Part shown: positions 14,562-22,595 of the stretch, piece by piece
Numbering within the stretch: position 1 is the first letter of the stretch
How the letters are laid out: the number at the start of each line of letters is the position of its first letter
From: Betaproteobacteria bacterium
Lineage (GTDB): Bacteria; Pseudomonadota; Gammaproteobacteria; Burkholderiales; SG8-39
DNA length: 26,415 bases
Reading direction: 5' to 3'
NCBI GenBank assembly: GCA_009693435.1
Contig: SHXF01000059.1
Span: 1 to 26,415 of the forward strand
Made by a program: the position numbers and the translations under genes
The notes under the pieces: generated by a model
Told to the model about the DNA's origin: nothing
Seen by the model: only the letters and a program-made list of their open reading frames with translations
Databases searched by the model: none

Positions 14562-15310
14562 GGAAAGTTGCGGATAGCCAGGTACAGCCCGAGCAGCAGC
14601 AACCCGGTGTGGAAGATGCGGCGGAACGTGGCCTCGCTGACATGGCGCCGCAGCCGCTGGCCGGCATACATGCCGATGAAGGCCGGCAACACCGCAAATA
14701 GTGACATCCCCGCCAGCGACATGCCGAACGATCCGTGCAGGTACAGGGCGGCTCCCAGCGCGAGCGACGCGACGATGGTCAACAGGCCGATGGTCTGCAC
14801 CAGGCGCTCCTTGTCGATCTCGAGCGCGGCCATGTACGGTACGGCAGGGAAAAAGAACGCCCCGGTTGCGCCCGTCACCAGACCGGTGGCAAGTCCGATC
14901 AGCGGCGACAGCCACCACTCATGCCGGCGCGGCACGCTGAAATGCACCGCAGCCAGATTCAGGCCCGAGGACACCGCCAGCACGGCGCCCAGGCCGAATG
15001 CGGCCAGCCGTGTGCTGTCGCTCGCCATCAGGCCGAAGCTCGCCCAGATGCCGGCGCAGAGGCAGGCCATCGTCAGCGCAAAGCGCCGCAGCACCTCCAC
15101 CAGCGCAGGTCCGGCGAAGAACTGCCACAGATTGGTGCTCAGCGCGGGAAAGAACAGCACCGCCGCCGCTTGTGCGGGCGCCATGCTGAGGGTCAGCAGC
15201 CCTATCGCTACGCTCGGCAGTCCCATGCCCGCCACGCCCTTGACGAAGCCTGCAACCAGAAAGGCGCCGGCGACCAGCGACAGGACAGTGGGCGAGGGGA
15301 ATTCGAGCAT
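14558..15310 (-). CDS. TSUP family permease (sulfite exporter TauE/SafE-like)
   Basis: The 250-residue membrane protein has about eight hydrophobic segments arranged as two related halves: LSLVAGAFLVAGFVKGVAGMGLPSVAIGLL at the start, and LIGLATGLVTGATGAFFFPAVPYMAAL in the second half. The repeated GFVKGVAGMG / GLVTGATGAF signatures are those of the TauE/SafE (TSUP) family, which moves sulfite, sulfonates or other organic anions across the inner membrane. The ATG at 15310 starts directly at the family N-terminus. The stop codon comes from the last unit of the 15-bp repeat array, so repeat loss or gain could alter the C-terminus. The gene converges on the SRPBCC gene and diverges from the HExxH protein gene. 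The substrate is unknown. Confidence 0.9.
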   Translation of the reverse strand: MLEFPSPTVLSLVAGAFLVAGFVKGVAGMGLPSVAIGLLTLSMAPAQAAAVLFFPALSTNLWQFFAGPALVEVLRRFALTMACLCAGIWASFGLMASDSTRLAAFGLGAVLAVSSGLNLAAVHFSVPRRHEWWLSPLIGLATGLVTGATGAFFFPAVPYMAALEIDKERLVQTIGLLTIVASLALGAALYLHGSFGMSLAGMSLFAVLPAFIGMYAGQRLRRHVSEATFRRIFHTGLLLLGLYLAIRNFP

Positions 15311-15491
15311 GGGATGGGCATGCAAAAAAGTGCCGCATCGTGCCACGGATCGGTGATACGCGGTAGGGCGCCCGGAACGCGCCCGGAACGCCGCGCTCGA
15401 AACACCAATTTGGCCGGCCTGTTCCGCCAATTCGGGTAAATTGCCGACGATGCGAAACCCGCCCATTACCATTGCGCCGCGAAGCCGTTTG

Positions 15492-16157
15492 ATGCGCATC
15501 GCCTCGTTTGCCCTGACTTTAATCTCGGCCTTTGCGCTGGCCCCGGGCGCACTGGGGGCAGGCGAGCCGGTGCGCATCGTCGAAACGCTGAGCGTGCCGT
15601 TGCAGGCGCTTCCGGGGTCCAATACGACGCATGACCTGCGGCTGTCGCTCTACACGTTCCGCGGTACACCCTGGCAGCATGCGGAAATCCTGCCCGCGGT
15701 GCAGGAGTCGGCGCGACTGCTCGCGCAATGCGGCATCTCGGTCGTCAGCGCGGACTTGCACGTGCTGGACGCGCCGCGCGCGTTTCACTTTTATTCCACG
15801 CCGCGCGCGCGTGCCCTGCTGCGCGAGATGGAAGTGGCGCGGCCCGCGTTGTTCTTTGTCGAGGATACGCACAACGATCCGGCATTCGACGCGGAGGCGA
15901 TAGGCGTGTCGAATGCCGCGACGCGTCCTGAACTCGCCAACACCGTCTGGGTTGCCTATGAGGCGCGATTTCTCGCCAAGGTGCTGGCCCACGAACTGGT
16001 GCACGTGCTGTCGGACAGCGGCGAGCATACCTATGAGGCGCGCAACCTGATGCGGCCGGACACCGCGCCAGGCAACACCCGCCTTTCCGCTGCGCAGTGC
16101 CGCGCGCTGCGTGACCGGGGCGAAGCCAACGGATTGCTGTCGCGTCGCGGGCGCTGA
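15492..16157 (+). CDS. Exported protein with HExxH motif, function unknown
   Basis: I do not recognise this family. From the ATG at 15492 the product is 221 residues with a signal peptide (MRIASFALTLISAFALAPGALGA). Starts at 15450 (ATG) or 15441 (TTG) would add up to 17 residues. Near the C-terminus, LAHELVHVLSDSGEH contains a zinc-peptidase-like HExxH (H167, E168, H171), with a third His at 179 after GE. This spacing (HExxHx7H) differs from the metzincin HExxHxxGxxH. NLMRPDTAPGNTRLSAAQC follows; an NLM(R) turn and 'Asn-Leu-Met' after the zinc site also occur in several zinc proteases. Two Cys (in AQCGIS and AAQCRAL) could form a disulfide. It is probably a periplasmic or secreted zinc protein. 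It precedes the GTPase gene by 90 nt. Confidence 0.75.
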   Translation: MRIASFALTLISAFALAPGALGAGEPVRIVETLSVPLQALPGSNTTHDLRLSLYTFRGTPWQHAEILPAVQESARLLAQCGISVVSADLHVLDAPRAFHFYSTPRARALLREMEVARPALFFVEDTHNDPAFDAEAIGVSNAATRPELANTVWVAYEARFLAKVLAHELVHVLSDSGEHTYEARNLMRPDTAPGNTRLSAAQCRALRDRGEANGLLSRRGR

Positions 16158-16247
16158 CTCTCGCCAGCGCAATCCCACTACAATCGGGAGAAATCAGTTT
16201 TCTTCCCGCGCCGCCCTTCCGCGCCCCGACGTTCTGGAACGACCCGC

Positions 16248-17177
16248 ATGGCTATCCGATGGTTCCCCGGCCACATGGCAACCGCACGCAAGGAAGCGGG
16301 CGAGACCATGAAGAAAACCGACGTGGTGATCGAAGTGCTGGACGCGCGCCTCCCCGGGGCGAGCACCAATGCGCTCATCAGCCAGTTGCGACTGCACCGG
16401 CAGCGTCCGTGCCTGAAGATTCTCAACAAGTCGGATGTGGCCGACCCGGCCGTGACAGCCGCGTGGCTCAACACCTACAACGACCCGAAACAGGGCGGGA
16501 AGATGACGAAGGCAGTCGCGATGTCGTTCAAGAGCCGCGCTGATGTCGCCAGCATCCCGCGCATCGCGGCCAGTCTCGCGCCGCACCGCGACAGCACCTT
16601 CAAGCCGGTGCGCGTCATGGTGATGGGCATCCCCAATGTCGGCAAGTCCACGCTGATCAACGCGCTATTGAAGCGCAAGGTCGCCAGCACCGGCGACGAG
16701 CCGGCCATCACCAAGCGCCAGAGCCGCCACGATCTGAACGACCGCATGGAACTGGTGGACACGCCGGGCTTGATGGGGCCGTCGATCAAGTATCACAGCG
16801 ATGGATTGATGCTGGCCGCCAGCCACGCCATCGGCCGCACCGCCTACATCGACGACGAGGTGGCGACGTTTCTGGCCGAAATACTGCTGGCGCGCTACCC
16901 GGGGCTGCTGCGCGCGCGCTACGGTGAGGAGGGCGTCGCTCACGATGGTCCGGGGGTGATAGAGGCGATCGCCAGGCAGCGCGGCTTTCGCATCCGCGGC
17001 GGCGAACCCGATTACGCCAAGGCGGCCATGGCGCTGCTGCAGGACTTCCGCAACGGCGTGCTCGGGCGCATCAGTCTGGAAACGCCGCGAACGCGGGCGG
17101 CGATGCTGGCGAAGCCCGCGCAACCTATGGCATCCGTGATGTCTCTGGATAGCGCTGAGAATATTCCGGAAAAATAA
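16248..17177 (+). CDS. ylqF: Ribosome biogenesis GTPase YlqF/RbgA
   Basis: The 309-residue product is a circularly permuted GTPase with motif order G4-G5-G1-G2-G3, as in YlqF/RbgA, which acts in late assembly of the large ribosomal subunit. G4 is NKSD (residues 60-63), preceded by DARLPGASTNALISQL. G1 is GIPNVGKST (127-135), the G2 Thr is in EPAITK (near 155), and G3 is DTPG (171-174). The N-terminus MAIRWFPGHMATARKEAGE is the family signature. The C-terminal region contains RYPGLLRARY and the tail helix FRNGVLGRISLETP. A possible promoter lies upstream (TACAAT at 16179-16184), but its -35 spacing is poor. This is a housekeeping gene with no sign of disruption. Confidence 0.95.
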   Translation: MAIRWFPGHMATARKEAGETMKKTDVVIEVLDARLPGASTNALISQLRLHRQRPCLKILNKSDVADPAVTAAWLNTYNDPKQGGKMTKAVAMSFKSRADVASIPRIAASLAPHRDSTFKPVRVMVMGIPNVGKSTLINALLKRKVASTGDEPAITKRQSRHDLNDRMELVDTPGLMGPSIKYHSDGLMLAASHAIGRTAYIDDEVATFLAEILLARYPGLLRARYGEEGVAHDGPGVIEAIARQRGFRIRGGEPDYAKAAMALLQDFRNGVLGRISLETPRTRAAMLAKPAQPMASVMSLDSAENIPEK

Positions 17178-17699
17178 GCCCTCGTTTCAAAGTGCGAAGC
17201 AGCGTCTCCTCGCGCTCCCCCATGCTGGTGCCGTTGACAGTCAATTTCGCAGCCCTTGATATGACGGAGAAGCTCATGCAGCCAAGCGTGCAAGTGATGA
17301 ATCTGGCGGATCTGCCCCTGGAGGCGGTGAGCCGCGGCAGGGTGAATGCGATACGCCTGCCTGCGCCTGCCTGCGCCTGCCTGCGCAAGACCGCACGGTT
17401 GCCCGACTACCGGCGCGGATGTCCTGCGGTATGAATTCATTGAATTAAATCATTACAATCGCCAATAGACGGGTGCCTACGGGCAGTTGGCATTCAAAAA
17501 TAATATAACAGGACGCCGGAATCATTTCCCGCGGTCAGCGTGCGCTGGCTCACCTGGCCACCGGTCGGCGCCTCTTCACCGCCGCAGTAGGTGTATACAG
17601 GTACTTGACGGCAATGCGGATAGAAGCACGGCCGCCAGGCCGGGTCGGATGAATCGACCCGCATGAGCCCGAATGGGATCTACCGGGAAGGGGACGACA
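17178..17699. other. 522-bp gap without a convincing gene
   Basis: Three things are visible. First, a plus-strand stretch from the ATG at 17261 encodes about 57 residues beginning MTEKLMQPSVQVMNLADLPLEA, which looks protein-like (possibly the start of a cupin-type protein) but dissolves into a 10-bp repeat and frame noise, so it may be a decayed gene. Second, 17430-17515 is AT-rich (CATTACAATC, AATAATATAAC). Third, on the minus strand 17664-17494 an open frame of 56 codons plus stop starts MRVDSSDPAWRPCFYPHC and is rich in Tyr and Cys; it has no clear Shine-Dalgarno. None can be called a gene with confidence. Confidence 0.4.
17355..17384 (+). repeat. Three 10-bp tandem repeats
   Basis: GCCTGCCTGC occurs three times head to tail (17355, 17365, 17375). 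It lies inside the gene-poor gap and falls in the possible decayed reading frame, giving Pro-Ala-Cys-rich codons. Confidence 0.75.
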
Positions 17700-17918
17700 A
17701 TGGAAAATCAACTGCGCGATGTGATGTTGTGGGTGGGACGGTTGGTGGGGATCGGCGGCGTGCTGGTTTGCGTAGTGGCGTTTATCGCGCGCCTCAGCGG
17801 CTCGTTCATGGTCTTCGGCCTTGCCACCGGCACGGTTCTGCAGGCCAGCAATGCGATGATGCTGATAGGTTGCGTAAGCTACCTGGCGCTGGTCACGCGG
17901 TTGCTGCGCAAGCAATAG
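17700..17918 (+). CDS. Small two-helix membrane protein, unknown function
   Basis: The 72-residue protein starts MENQLRDVMLW, with AAGGGGA (17688-17694) 5 nt before the ATG, a good start signal. Two hydrophobic segments, about residues 10-31 (VGRLVGIGGVLVCVVAFIARL) and 38-66 (from FGLATGTVLQASNAMMLIGC), are separated by a short polar turn, and the tail is basic (TRLLRKQ). Lys/Arg at the end suggests both termini face the cytoplasm. I do not recognise the family. It stands alone, converging on the flavin monooxygenase gene. Confidence 0.75.
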   Translation: MENQLRDVMLWVGRLVGIGGVLVCVVAFIARLSGSFMVFGLATGTVLQASNAMMLIGCVSYLALVTRLLRKQ

Positions 17919-18045
17919 CGATCCCGCCTGTTGCCCGCGATCCGGCGGCGCGGTGCGCTGCGGTGAAGTACATCAAAGTCCAAGGCTCGCGGGCCTGCAA
18001 CGTGGCCGGCCCGACAAGCTCCTGTTTGCGCCCGGTCCGCGCAGT

Positions 18046-19275
18046 TCATGCAGGGTTCTCCAGCCCCGCGTAACCCCATACCTTGCCCTTGGCCATGCCG
18101 GACAATTCACGACCGCATTCCAGGAGGGTCGGTATGGCTGCTGTGGCGTGCTGTGTCGCGCCATGGATATCCCGGAAGCAGCGCTGCAGGGTGCTTTGAC
18201 GAAGCGTCACGCCGCCGCCCGCGTAGTAAGCGAAGGAGGAAATCTCGGCAATGGTCCAGACGATGTGGTTCAGCGACAGTCGCAGCTGGGTCCCTTGCCG
18301 GGTGGACAAGGGTTTGCCTGCAGCCAGGTTCTTTCCGATTTCCTCCCAGATCGCGAAGGCCCATGCGTGTGCGGCGAGGAGCTTTGCCTCCGCCGAGGCA
18401 AACTTCTCCAGGAAGCTCTCGCTCTCCCCGAGTTTTCCGCCGCGCAGTTGCTTGGTCTGGGCGAGTAGCGCCAGTTCGTCGAGAATGCGCCGTCCCACGC
18501 CCAGGGTGAAGCCGCTGTGGCATATGGTCCCAATGCCTTTGATGCCGAGCGTGAAGAACGGGCCCCCGCGTATCGGTTCGGTGCATTCCTTTATATGGGT
18601 CGACGCTGCGCGCACGCGTGCTTTCGAGGTGGAATAGTCGACGCTGCCGGTTGCGCGCAGCCCCATGACATCCCAGTTACCCTCCAGTTCGAACAGTTTG
18701 CGCGGCGCGACGAAGATGCGCTGCTCGTGCTCGCCGTTCGTGCCGAGCCTCGGTGATCCGTCCGCCTCGAAAATCAGCGCACCGCTGTGGAGGTAATCGG
18801 CATGCTTGACTCCCGAACCATAGTTCCATCGTCCTGTGAGCGTGAATTGATCGCCATCGGCGATCGCTCGTCCATTGGGCGCGCCCTGCCCGGCAACCAC
18901 AGGGAAGCGCCGGCCGGCAAACATCGGTTCGACGATCGCGTCTTCGAGGTAGGCCCCGGCGGTTCCCGTGGACAACGCCGCCGCCATGAGTACCCAGCCC
19001 GTGGAACCGTCGGCATACGCCACCTCTTCGAAGACCTCCAGTCCTTCGACGGGGCTGGCCTCGGCCCCTCCCAGGCATTTGGGAACGAAGATGCCGAAAA
19101 AACCGCCGTCGTGGAGTGCTTTGACGACCTCTTCGCAAAGCTCGCCTTTCGCCTCATTGGCCGGCCCCATTTCGTCGAACAATGGGCGTAGTTGCCGGGC
19201 TTTTGCCAATAGCGATTGGCCTGTCGGCACGGCGCGAGCGCTGTCGGCTGAAATTGTTTTCTCGAGTGTGTTCAT
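18046..19275 (-). CDS. Flavin-dependent monooxygenase, acyl-CoA dehydrogenase fold
   Basis: The 409-residue protein has the acyl-CoA dehydrogenase fold but looks like a group D flavin monooxygenase (HsaA/HpaB-type oxygenase) rather than a true dehydrogenase. Evidence: GGFFGIFVPKCLGGAEASPVEGLEVFEEVAYADGSTGWVLMAAA, where the DGSTGWVL segment is typical of these hydroxylases, then FTLTGRWNYGSGVKHADYL, NWDVMGLRATGSVDYS, and a C-terminal helical bundle with AYYAGGGVTLRQSTLQRCFRDIHGATQHA, a family signature. Such enzymes use reduced flavin from a separate reductase to hydroxylate phenolic or similar substrates. No flavin reductase gene lies in the window. The start at 19275 has only a weak ribosome binding site. 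The substrate is unknown. Confidence 0.88.
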   Translation of the reverse strand: MNTLEKTISADSARAVPTGQSLLAKARQLRPLFDEMGPANEAKGELCEEVVKALHDGGFFGIFVPKCLGGAEASPVEGLEVFEEVAYADGSTGWVLMAAALSTGTAGAYLEDAIVEPMFAGRRFPVVAGQGAPNGRAIADGDQFTLTGRWNYGSGVKHADYLHSGALIFEADGSPRLGTNGEHEQRIFVAPRKLFELEGNWDVMGLRATGSVDYSTSKARVRAASTHIKECTEPIRGGPFFTLGIKGIGTICHSGFTLGVGRRILDELALLAQTKQLRGGKLGESESFLEKFASAEAKLLAAHAWAFAIWEEIGKNLAAGKPLSTRQGTQLRLSLNHIVWTIAEISSFAYYAGGGVTLRQSTLQRCFRDIHGATQHATAAIPTLLECGRELSGMAKGKVWGYAGLENPA

Positions 19276-19462
19276 GAGCGGGTGCTTTCGCGAATTGTCG
19301 ATATGCCATTGGAGGTGTGGTTCGCCTCAAGCCCCTGATAGTGCGTGGCGTTCCTGGATTATGCCGTTGGCGGCGGCTTGTGACAGGCTTGAATTTCCTA
19401 TGCTTCATCATGCGAGTTCAAGGCTGCGGTATAGTCCCGGCACACAACCTTGGTCTAAATGC

Positions 19463-19753
19463 ATGCGACCTTCGGAAGCCCTGAACCGTCATCGGGACGC
19501 GATTCGCAAGATCGCGGAGAGCCATCGCGTGCGAAACGTACGGGCGTTTGGATCTGCGGTGCGCGGCACGGATCGCGAGGATAGCGATCTGGATTTGCTG
19601 GTGGATCCGACAGATGAGACGACGCTTTTCGACATCGGCGCCATCCGGCATGAACTACGCGACTTGCTGGGTTTGCCTGTTGACGTAGTGACGCCACGGG
19701 CATTGCCGGAAAAATTCCGACAGCAGGTAATCGAAGAATCAGTCCCGGTATGA
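19463..19753 (+). CDS. MNT-type nucleotidyltransferase, putative antitoxin
   Basis: The 96-residue minimal nucleotidyltransferase has the core motif FGSAVRGTDREDSDLDLLVD: G30-S31, then D42 and D44 as metal ligands. A later segment, LRDLLGLPVDVVTPRALP, gives the third beta strand with a possible third Asp. In known HEPN/MNT modules this protein adenylylates and neutralises a HEPN RNase encoded next door. Here the stop overlaps the next ATG (ATGA at 19750), the usual layout of the pair, but the following frame has only 27 codons, so the HEPN partner seems missing. The start at 19463 is the in-frame ATG; a -10-like TATAGT lies at 19430-19435. Confidence 0.85.
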   Translation: MRPSEALNRHRDAIRKIAESHRVRNVRAFGSAVRGTDREDSDLDLLVDPTDETTLFDIGAIRHELRDLLGLPVDVVTPRALPEKFRQQVIEESVPV

Positions 19754-19833
19754 GCGAAGGCGATCTGCCGGAGATGTCCCGCGAGGTAGAGCACTTGAAG
19801 CGAATGCTCGAAGGAAATAGCCAAGAGGGATGA
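19750..19833 (+). CDS. 27-residue ORF in the HEPN position, possible remnant
   Basis: Its ATG overlaps the MNT stop (ATGA), the coupling seen for HEPN toxin genes, but the frame ends after 27 codons. The peptide (MSEGDLPEMSREVEHLKRML...) is charged and could be one helix. It lacks the RX4-6H motif of HEPN RNases. It may be a truncated toxin remnant, a replaced partner, or chance. Confidence 0.35.
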   Translation: MSEGDLPEMSREVEHLKRMLEGNSQEG

Positions 19834-19934
19834 TCGCGTTCTGCGCTAGGCCGGGCAGGTGAGCGGGCGGGCTCGTCTCTCACCGCAGCGTTGCCCTACA
19901 AATCTCGCAAATGGTAAGCAAAAGGTAAATCAGA

Positions 19935-21191
19935 TTGCGCTTCAAGCTCTTCACCCCGCGCCGCGACCGCGCCGCGGCCATGCCGTTCATCATGATCACG
20001 GTGTTGATAGACATGGTATCGGTGGGCCTGATCATCCCGGTGCTGCCGGCGCTGGTGGGCAGTTTCACCGGTTCGCAATCCGATCAGGCATTCTGGTACG
20101 GCGCGGTGACGATCGCCTTCAGCGTTGCGAATTTCATCGGGACACCGATACTCGGCGCGCTCTCCGACAGCTACGGCAGGCGGCTGGTGCTGCTGCTCGG
20201 GTTCTGCGGCCTGGCGATCAACTTCCTTGCCACGGCGCTGGCAACCAGCCTGTGGATGCTGATCGCCGTGCGCTTGGTGGGTGGCGCAATGCTGGCAAAC
20301 CAGACGGTCGCCAGCGCCTATGTCGCCGATATTACTCCGCCCGAAGGACGGGCCAAGCGATTCGGCATGCTGGGTGCGATGTTCGGCATCGGTTTCATCC
20401 TCGGTCCGGTGATGGGCGGGTTGCTAGGCGCGATCAACCTGCACCTGCCGTTCTTCGTCGCAGGCGGCCTCGCGCTGGTGAACGTGCTTTATGGTTATTT
20501 CGTCTTGCCCGAGTCGCTGCCGCTCGAGCACCGCCGCCGCTTCGAATGGAAAGCCGCCAATCCGGTCAGGTCGCTGCGCGAGCTGAGCCGGTTGAAAGGC
20601 GCGGGCCCGCTGGTTGCGGTAATCGCGTTTGCCGGTCTGGCGCAATTCATCGTGTACACCTGCTGGGTGCTCTACAGCACCTTCAAATTCGGCTGGGGGC
20701 CGCTCGAGAACGGCTGGTCGCTCGCCACGTTCGGCATTGTCTCGGTGATCATGCAGGGCCTGCTGCTCGGGCCCATCCTCAAGCGGGTCAGCGCGCAACG
20801 GCTTGTCGTGCTCGGGCTGGTGTCATCGACCCTCGCCTATGCGCTTTGGGGAGCCGCCACCCAGGGATGGATGATGTTCGCCATCATTCTCGTCAATCTG
20901 CTGGGCGCTACCGTGGCCTCCGCTATCCAGAGCATCATGTCCAATGCGGCGGACGCGGACAATCAGGGAAAAACGCTGGGCGCGGTGGGTGGACTGAACA
21001 GTTTCACGGCAGTGCTCGGGCCGGTGATAGGCGCGCCGCTGCTCGCGATGGTGTCGCACCTGCCGCAGGGCGACTGGCGTATCGGCGCGCCGTTCTACTT
21101 CTGCGCGCTGCTGCAGGGTGTCGCGCTGATCCTTGCGGTGGCGCACTTCCGCCGTCAACGCCACGCCGGATTTGCAGCGAAGGCGATGTGA
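19935..21191 (+). CDS. MFS transporter, TetA-like drug efflux family
   Basis: The 418-residue twelve-helix major facilitator is close in pattern to TetA/Bcr-type efflux proteins. The N-terminal helix reads FIMITVLIDMVSVGLIIPVLPALV, with the Asp and GLIIPVLP typical of the TetA group. The loop 2-3 motif is GALSDSYGRRLVLL, motif C is GMLGAMFGIGFILGPVMGGLLG, and a second-half loop reads GPILKRVSAQRLVVLGLV. The start is a TTG at 19935 preceded by AAAGGT; no ATG fits the family N-terminus, so this rare start is preferred. The substrate is not predictable, and resistance is not implied by sequence alone. A CinA gene converges on it with a 23-nt gap. Confidence 0.85.
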   Translation: MRFKLFTPRRDRAAAMPFIMITVLIDMVSVGLIIPVLPALVGSFTGSQSDQAFWYGAVTIAFSVANFIGTPILGALSDSYGRRLVLLLGFCGLAINFLATALATSLWMLIAVRLVGGAMLANQTVASAYVADITPPEGRAKRFGMLGAMFGIGFILGPVMGGLLGAINLHLPFFVAGGLALVNVLYGYFVLPESLPLEHRRRFEWKAANPVRSLRELSRLKGAGPLVAVIAFAGLAQFIVYTCWVLYSTFKFGWGPLENGWSLATFGIVSVIMQGLLLGPILKRVSAQRLVVLGLVSSTLAYALWGAATQGWMMFAIILVNLLGATVASAIQSIMSNAADADNQGKTLGAVGGLNSFTAVLGPVIGAPLLAMVSHLPQGDWRIGAPFYFCALLQGVALILAVAHFRRQRHAGFAAKAM

Positions 21192-21214
21192 ATCCGGCGA
21201 TGTGAAACCTGCCG

Positions 21215-22489
21215 CTACCCGTCCTTCTCGAAGTCGATGCGCTCGGTGACCGACAGTCCCAGGAGATGGCGACGCAGACAATCCAGCCCCATCTCAACAG
21301 CGCCGAGACGCACCCAGTCGCGGCCGCCGATGATGCGGCTGCGCCGCGACACGACGCCGGACCCGCTGGCAATGGCCAGGCACACCGTGCCGGCGAATTC
21401 GATGCGGTCAGCGCCCTCGTCGAGGTCGACCAGCACCGCGAGTGCGTGGGTTGCGCCGGTGTGCCGCCGCGCCGCGCGCGCAATGGTTTCCGCCGCGCCG
21501 GTGGTAATGCCGCCCGCCATGGCAGCAGGGTCAAGTCCCACCGCGGCGCATACGTCGCCCGGGTCGCGCGCGACAATGCCGCGGCGGACCACTTTTTCCG
21601 CGCCCGGCAGCGGCACGATGCGCGCGGCGATCTGGCCGCCGGTGAACATTTCCACGATGGCGAGCGATGCCTGCATCCCGGCCAGCGCCGCCAGCACGTC
21701 GCCTTCGAGCGTGTGGTCGTCCTCGGCCACGATGAAATTACCGAGCCGCTTGCGCACTTCCAGCTCCACGGGCGCGAGCTTGGCGAGTATCCCGGCCATG
21801 TCCTTGCCGCGCACCGTCAGCTTGGTTTCCAGCTGCGGATAGTGCGCGCGAAAGCCGAGCTTCACGCTGCCGTCGGGCGCGAGCGCTTCGATGCCATCGA
21901 GCAGATTGTCGGCGTGCGATTCGCCGATGCCGTAGGAGTGGAAGCGCTTCAGGTGCACCGCGGTCTGCCTGCCGCTTTTCGCCAGCAGCCGCGGGATCAC
22001 CTCTTCTTCGAGCATGCGCCGCAGTTCGCGCGGCACCCCGGGGGTGAAATAGAAGCGCGCGCGGCCGATGGACAGCGCGAATCCGCACGCGGTGCCGACC
22101 GGGTTGTCGATGACCTCGGCGCCCGCAGGCAGCATCGCCTGTTTCCTGTTGTTGGGCGGCATCACCCGGCTGCGCCGCAGGAAATACGATTCCATGCGCG
22201 CCAGCCAATCTTCGTTCAGCACCAAGCCGACGCCCGCGGCCTGGGCGGCGATTTCCTGCGACAAGTCGTCTATGGTGGGCCCCAGTCCGCCGTTGACGAT
22301 CACCGCGTCGGCGCGTTCTCCCGCCTGCCGAAACGCGAGCAGCAGGCTGTCGCGATCGTCGCCGACGGTCGTGCCCCAGTTCACCGACAGGCCGAAGTCC
22401 TCCAGCTTCTGGCTGATGTAGCTGAAGTTGGTGTTGACGATCTTGCCGGTGAGCACTTCGTCGCCGGTGCAGAGAATTTCGATGCGCAT
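21215..22489 (-). CDS. cinA: CinA family protein with degenerate C-terminal domain
   Basis: The 424-residue protein has full CinA length. The N-terminal MoCF/COG1058 domain is intact: EILCTGDEVLTGKIVNTNFSYISQKL, VIVNGGLGPTIDDLSQE, PAGAEVIDNPVGTACGF and FYFTPGVPRELRRMLEEEV. The C-terminal domain (from about residue 265) corresponds to the NMN deamidase PncC, but its key ESCTGG signature reads EMFTGG, so the Ser and Cys are replaced, and the later YSNEAK-type segment is not visible. The NMN deamidase activity is therefore doubtful, while the N-terminal ADP-ribose pyrophosphatase-type domain may still work. The ATG at 22489 gives the standard N-terminus. It is divergent from the M14 peptidase gene with a 106-nt gap. 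Confidence 0.9.
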   Translation of the reverse strand: MRIEILCTGDEVLTGKIVNTNFSYISQKLEDFGLSVNWGTTVGDDRDSLLLAFRQAGERADAVIVNGGLGPTIDDLSQEIAAQAAGVGLVLNEDWLARMESYFLRRSRVMPPNNRKQAMLPAGAEVIDNPVGTACGFALSIGRARFYFTPGVPRELRRMLEEEVIPRLLAKSGRQTAVHLKRFHSYGIGESHADNLLDGIEALAPDGSVKLGFRAHYPQLETKLTVRGKDMAGILAKLAPVELEVRKRLGNFIVAEDDHTLEGDVLAALAGMQASLAIVEMFTGGQIAARIVPLPGAEKVVRRGIVARDPGDVCAAVGLDPAAMAGGITTGAAETIARAARRHTGATHALAVLVDLDEGADRIEFAGTVCLAIASGSGVVSRRSRIIGGRDWVRLGAVEMGLDCLRRHLLGLSVTERIDFEKDG

Positions 22490-22595
22490 GGTCGCCAGCC
22501 TCGGGTGGGATTGCGGAATCCTATCATCGCCGACAGCGCGACCAGGGCGGCAATGCGAGAATTGCCATTCCCGCAACCTCAGAGATCGGGCCCAC

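Noticed and set aside
14275..14577. RRYIR-repeat peptide as a coding gene
   Set aside because: It is an open frame caused by a period divisible by three and overlaps the end of the SRPBCC gene in another frame.
18968..19462. Upstream extension of the MNT protein
   Set aside because: It would be antisense to the monooxygenase gene, and the MNT domain begins normally at 19463.
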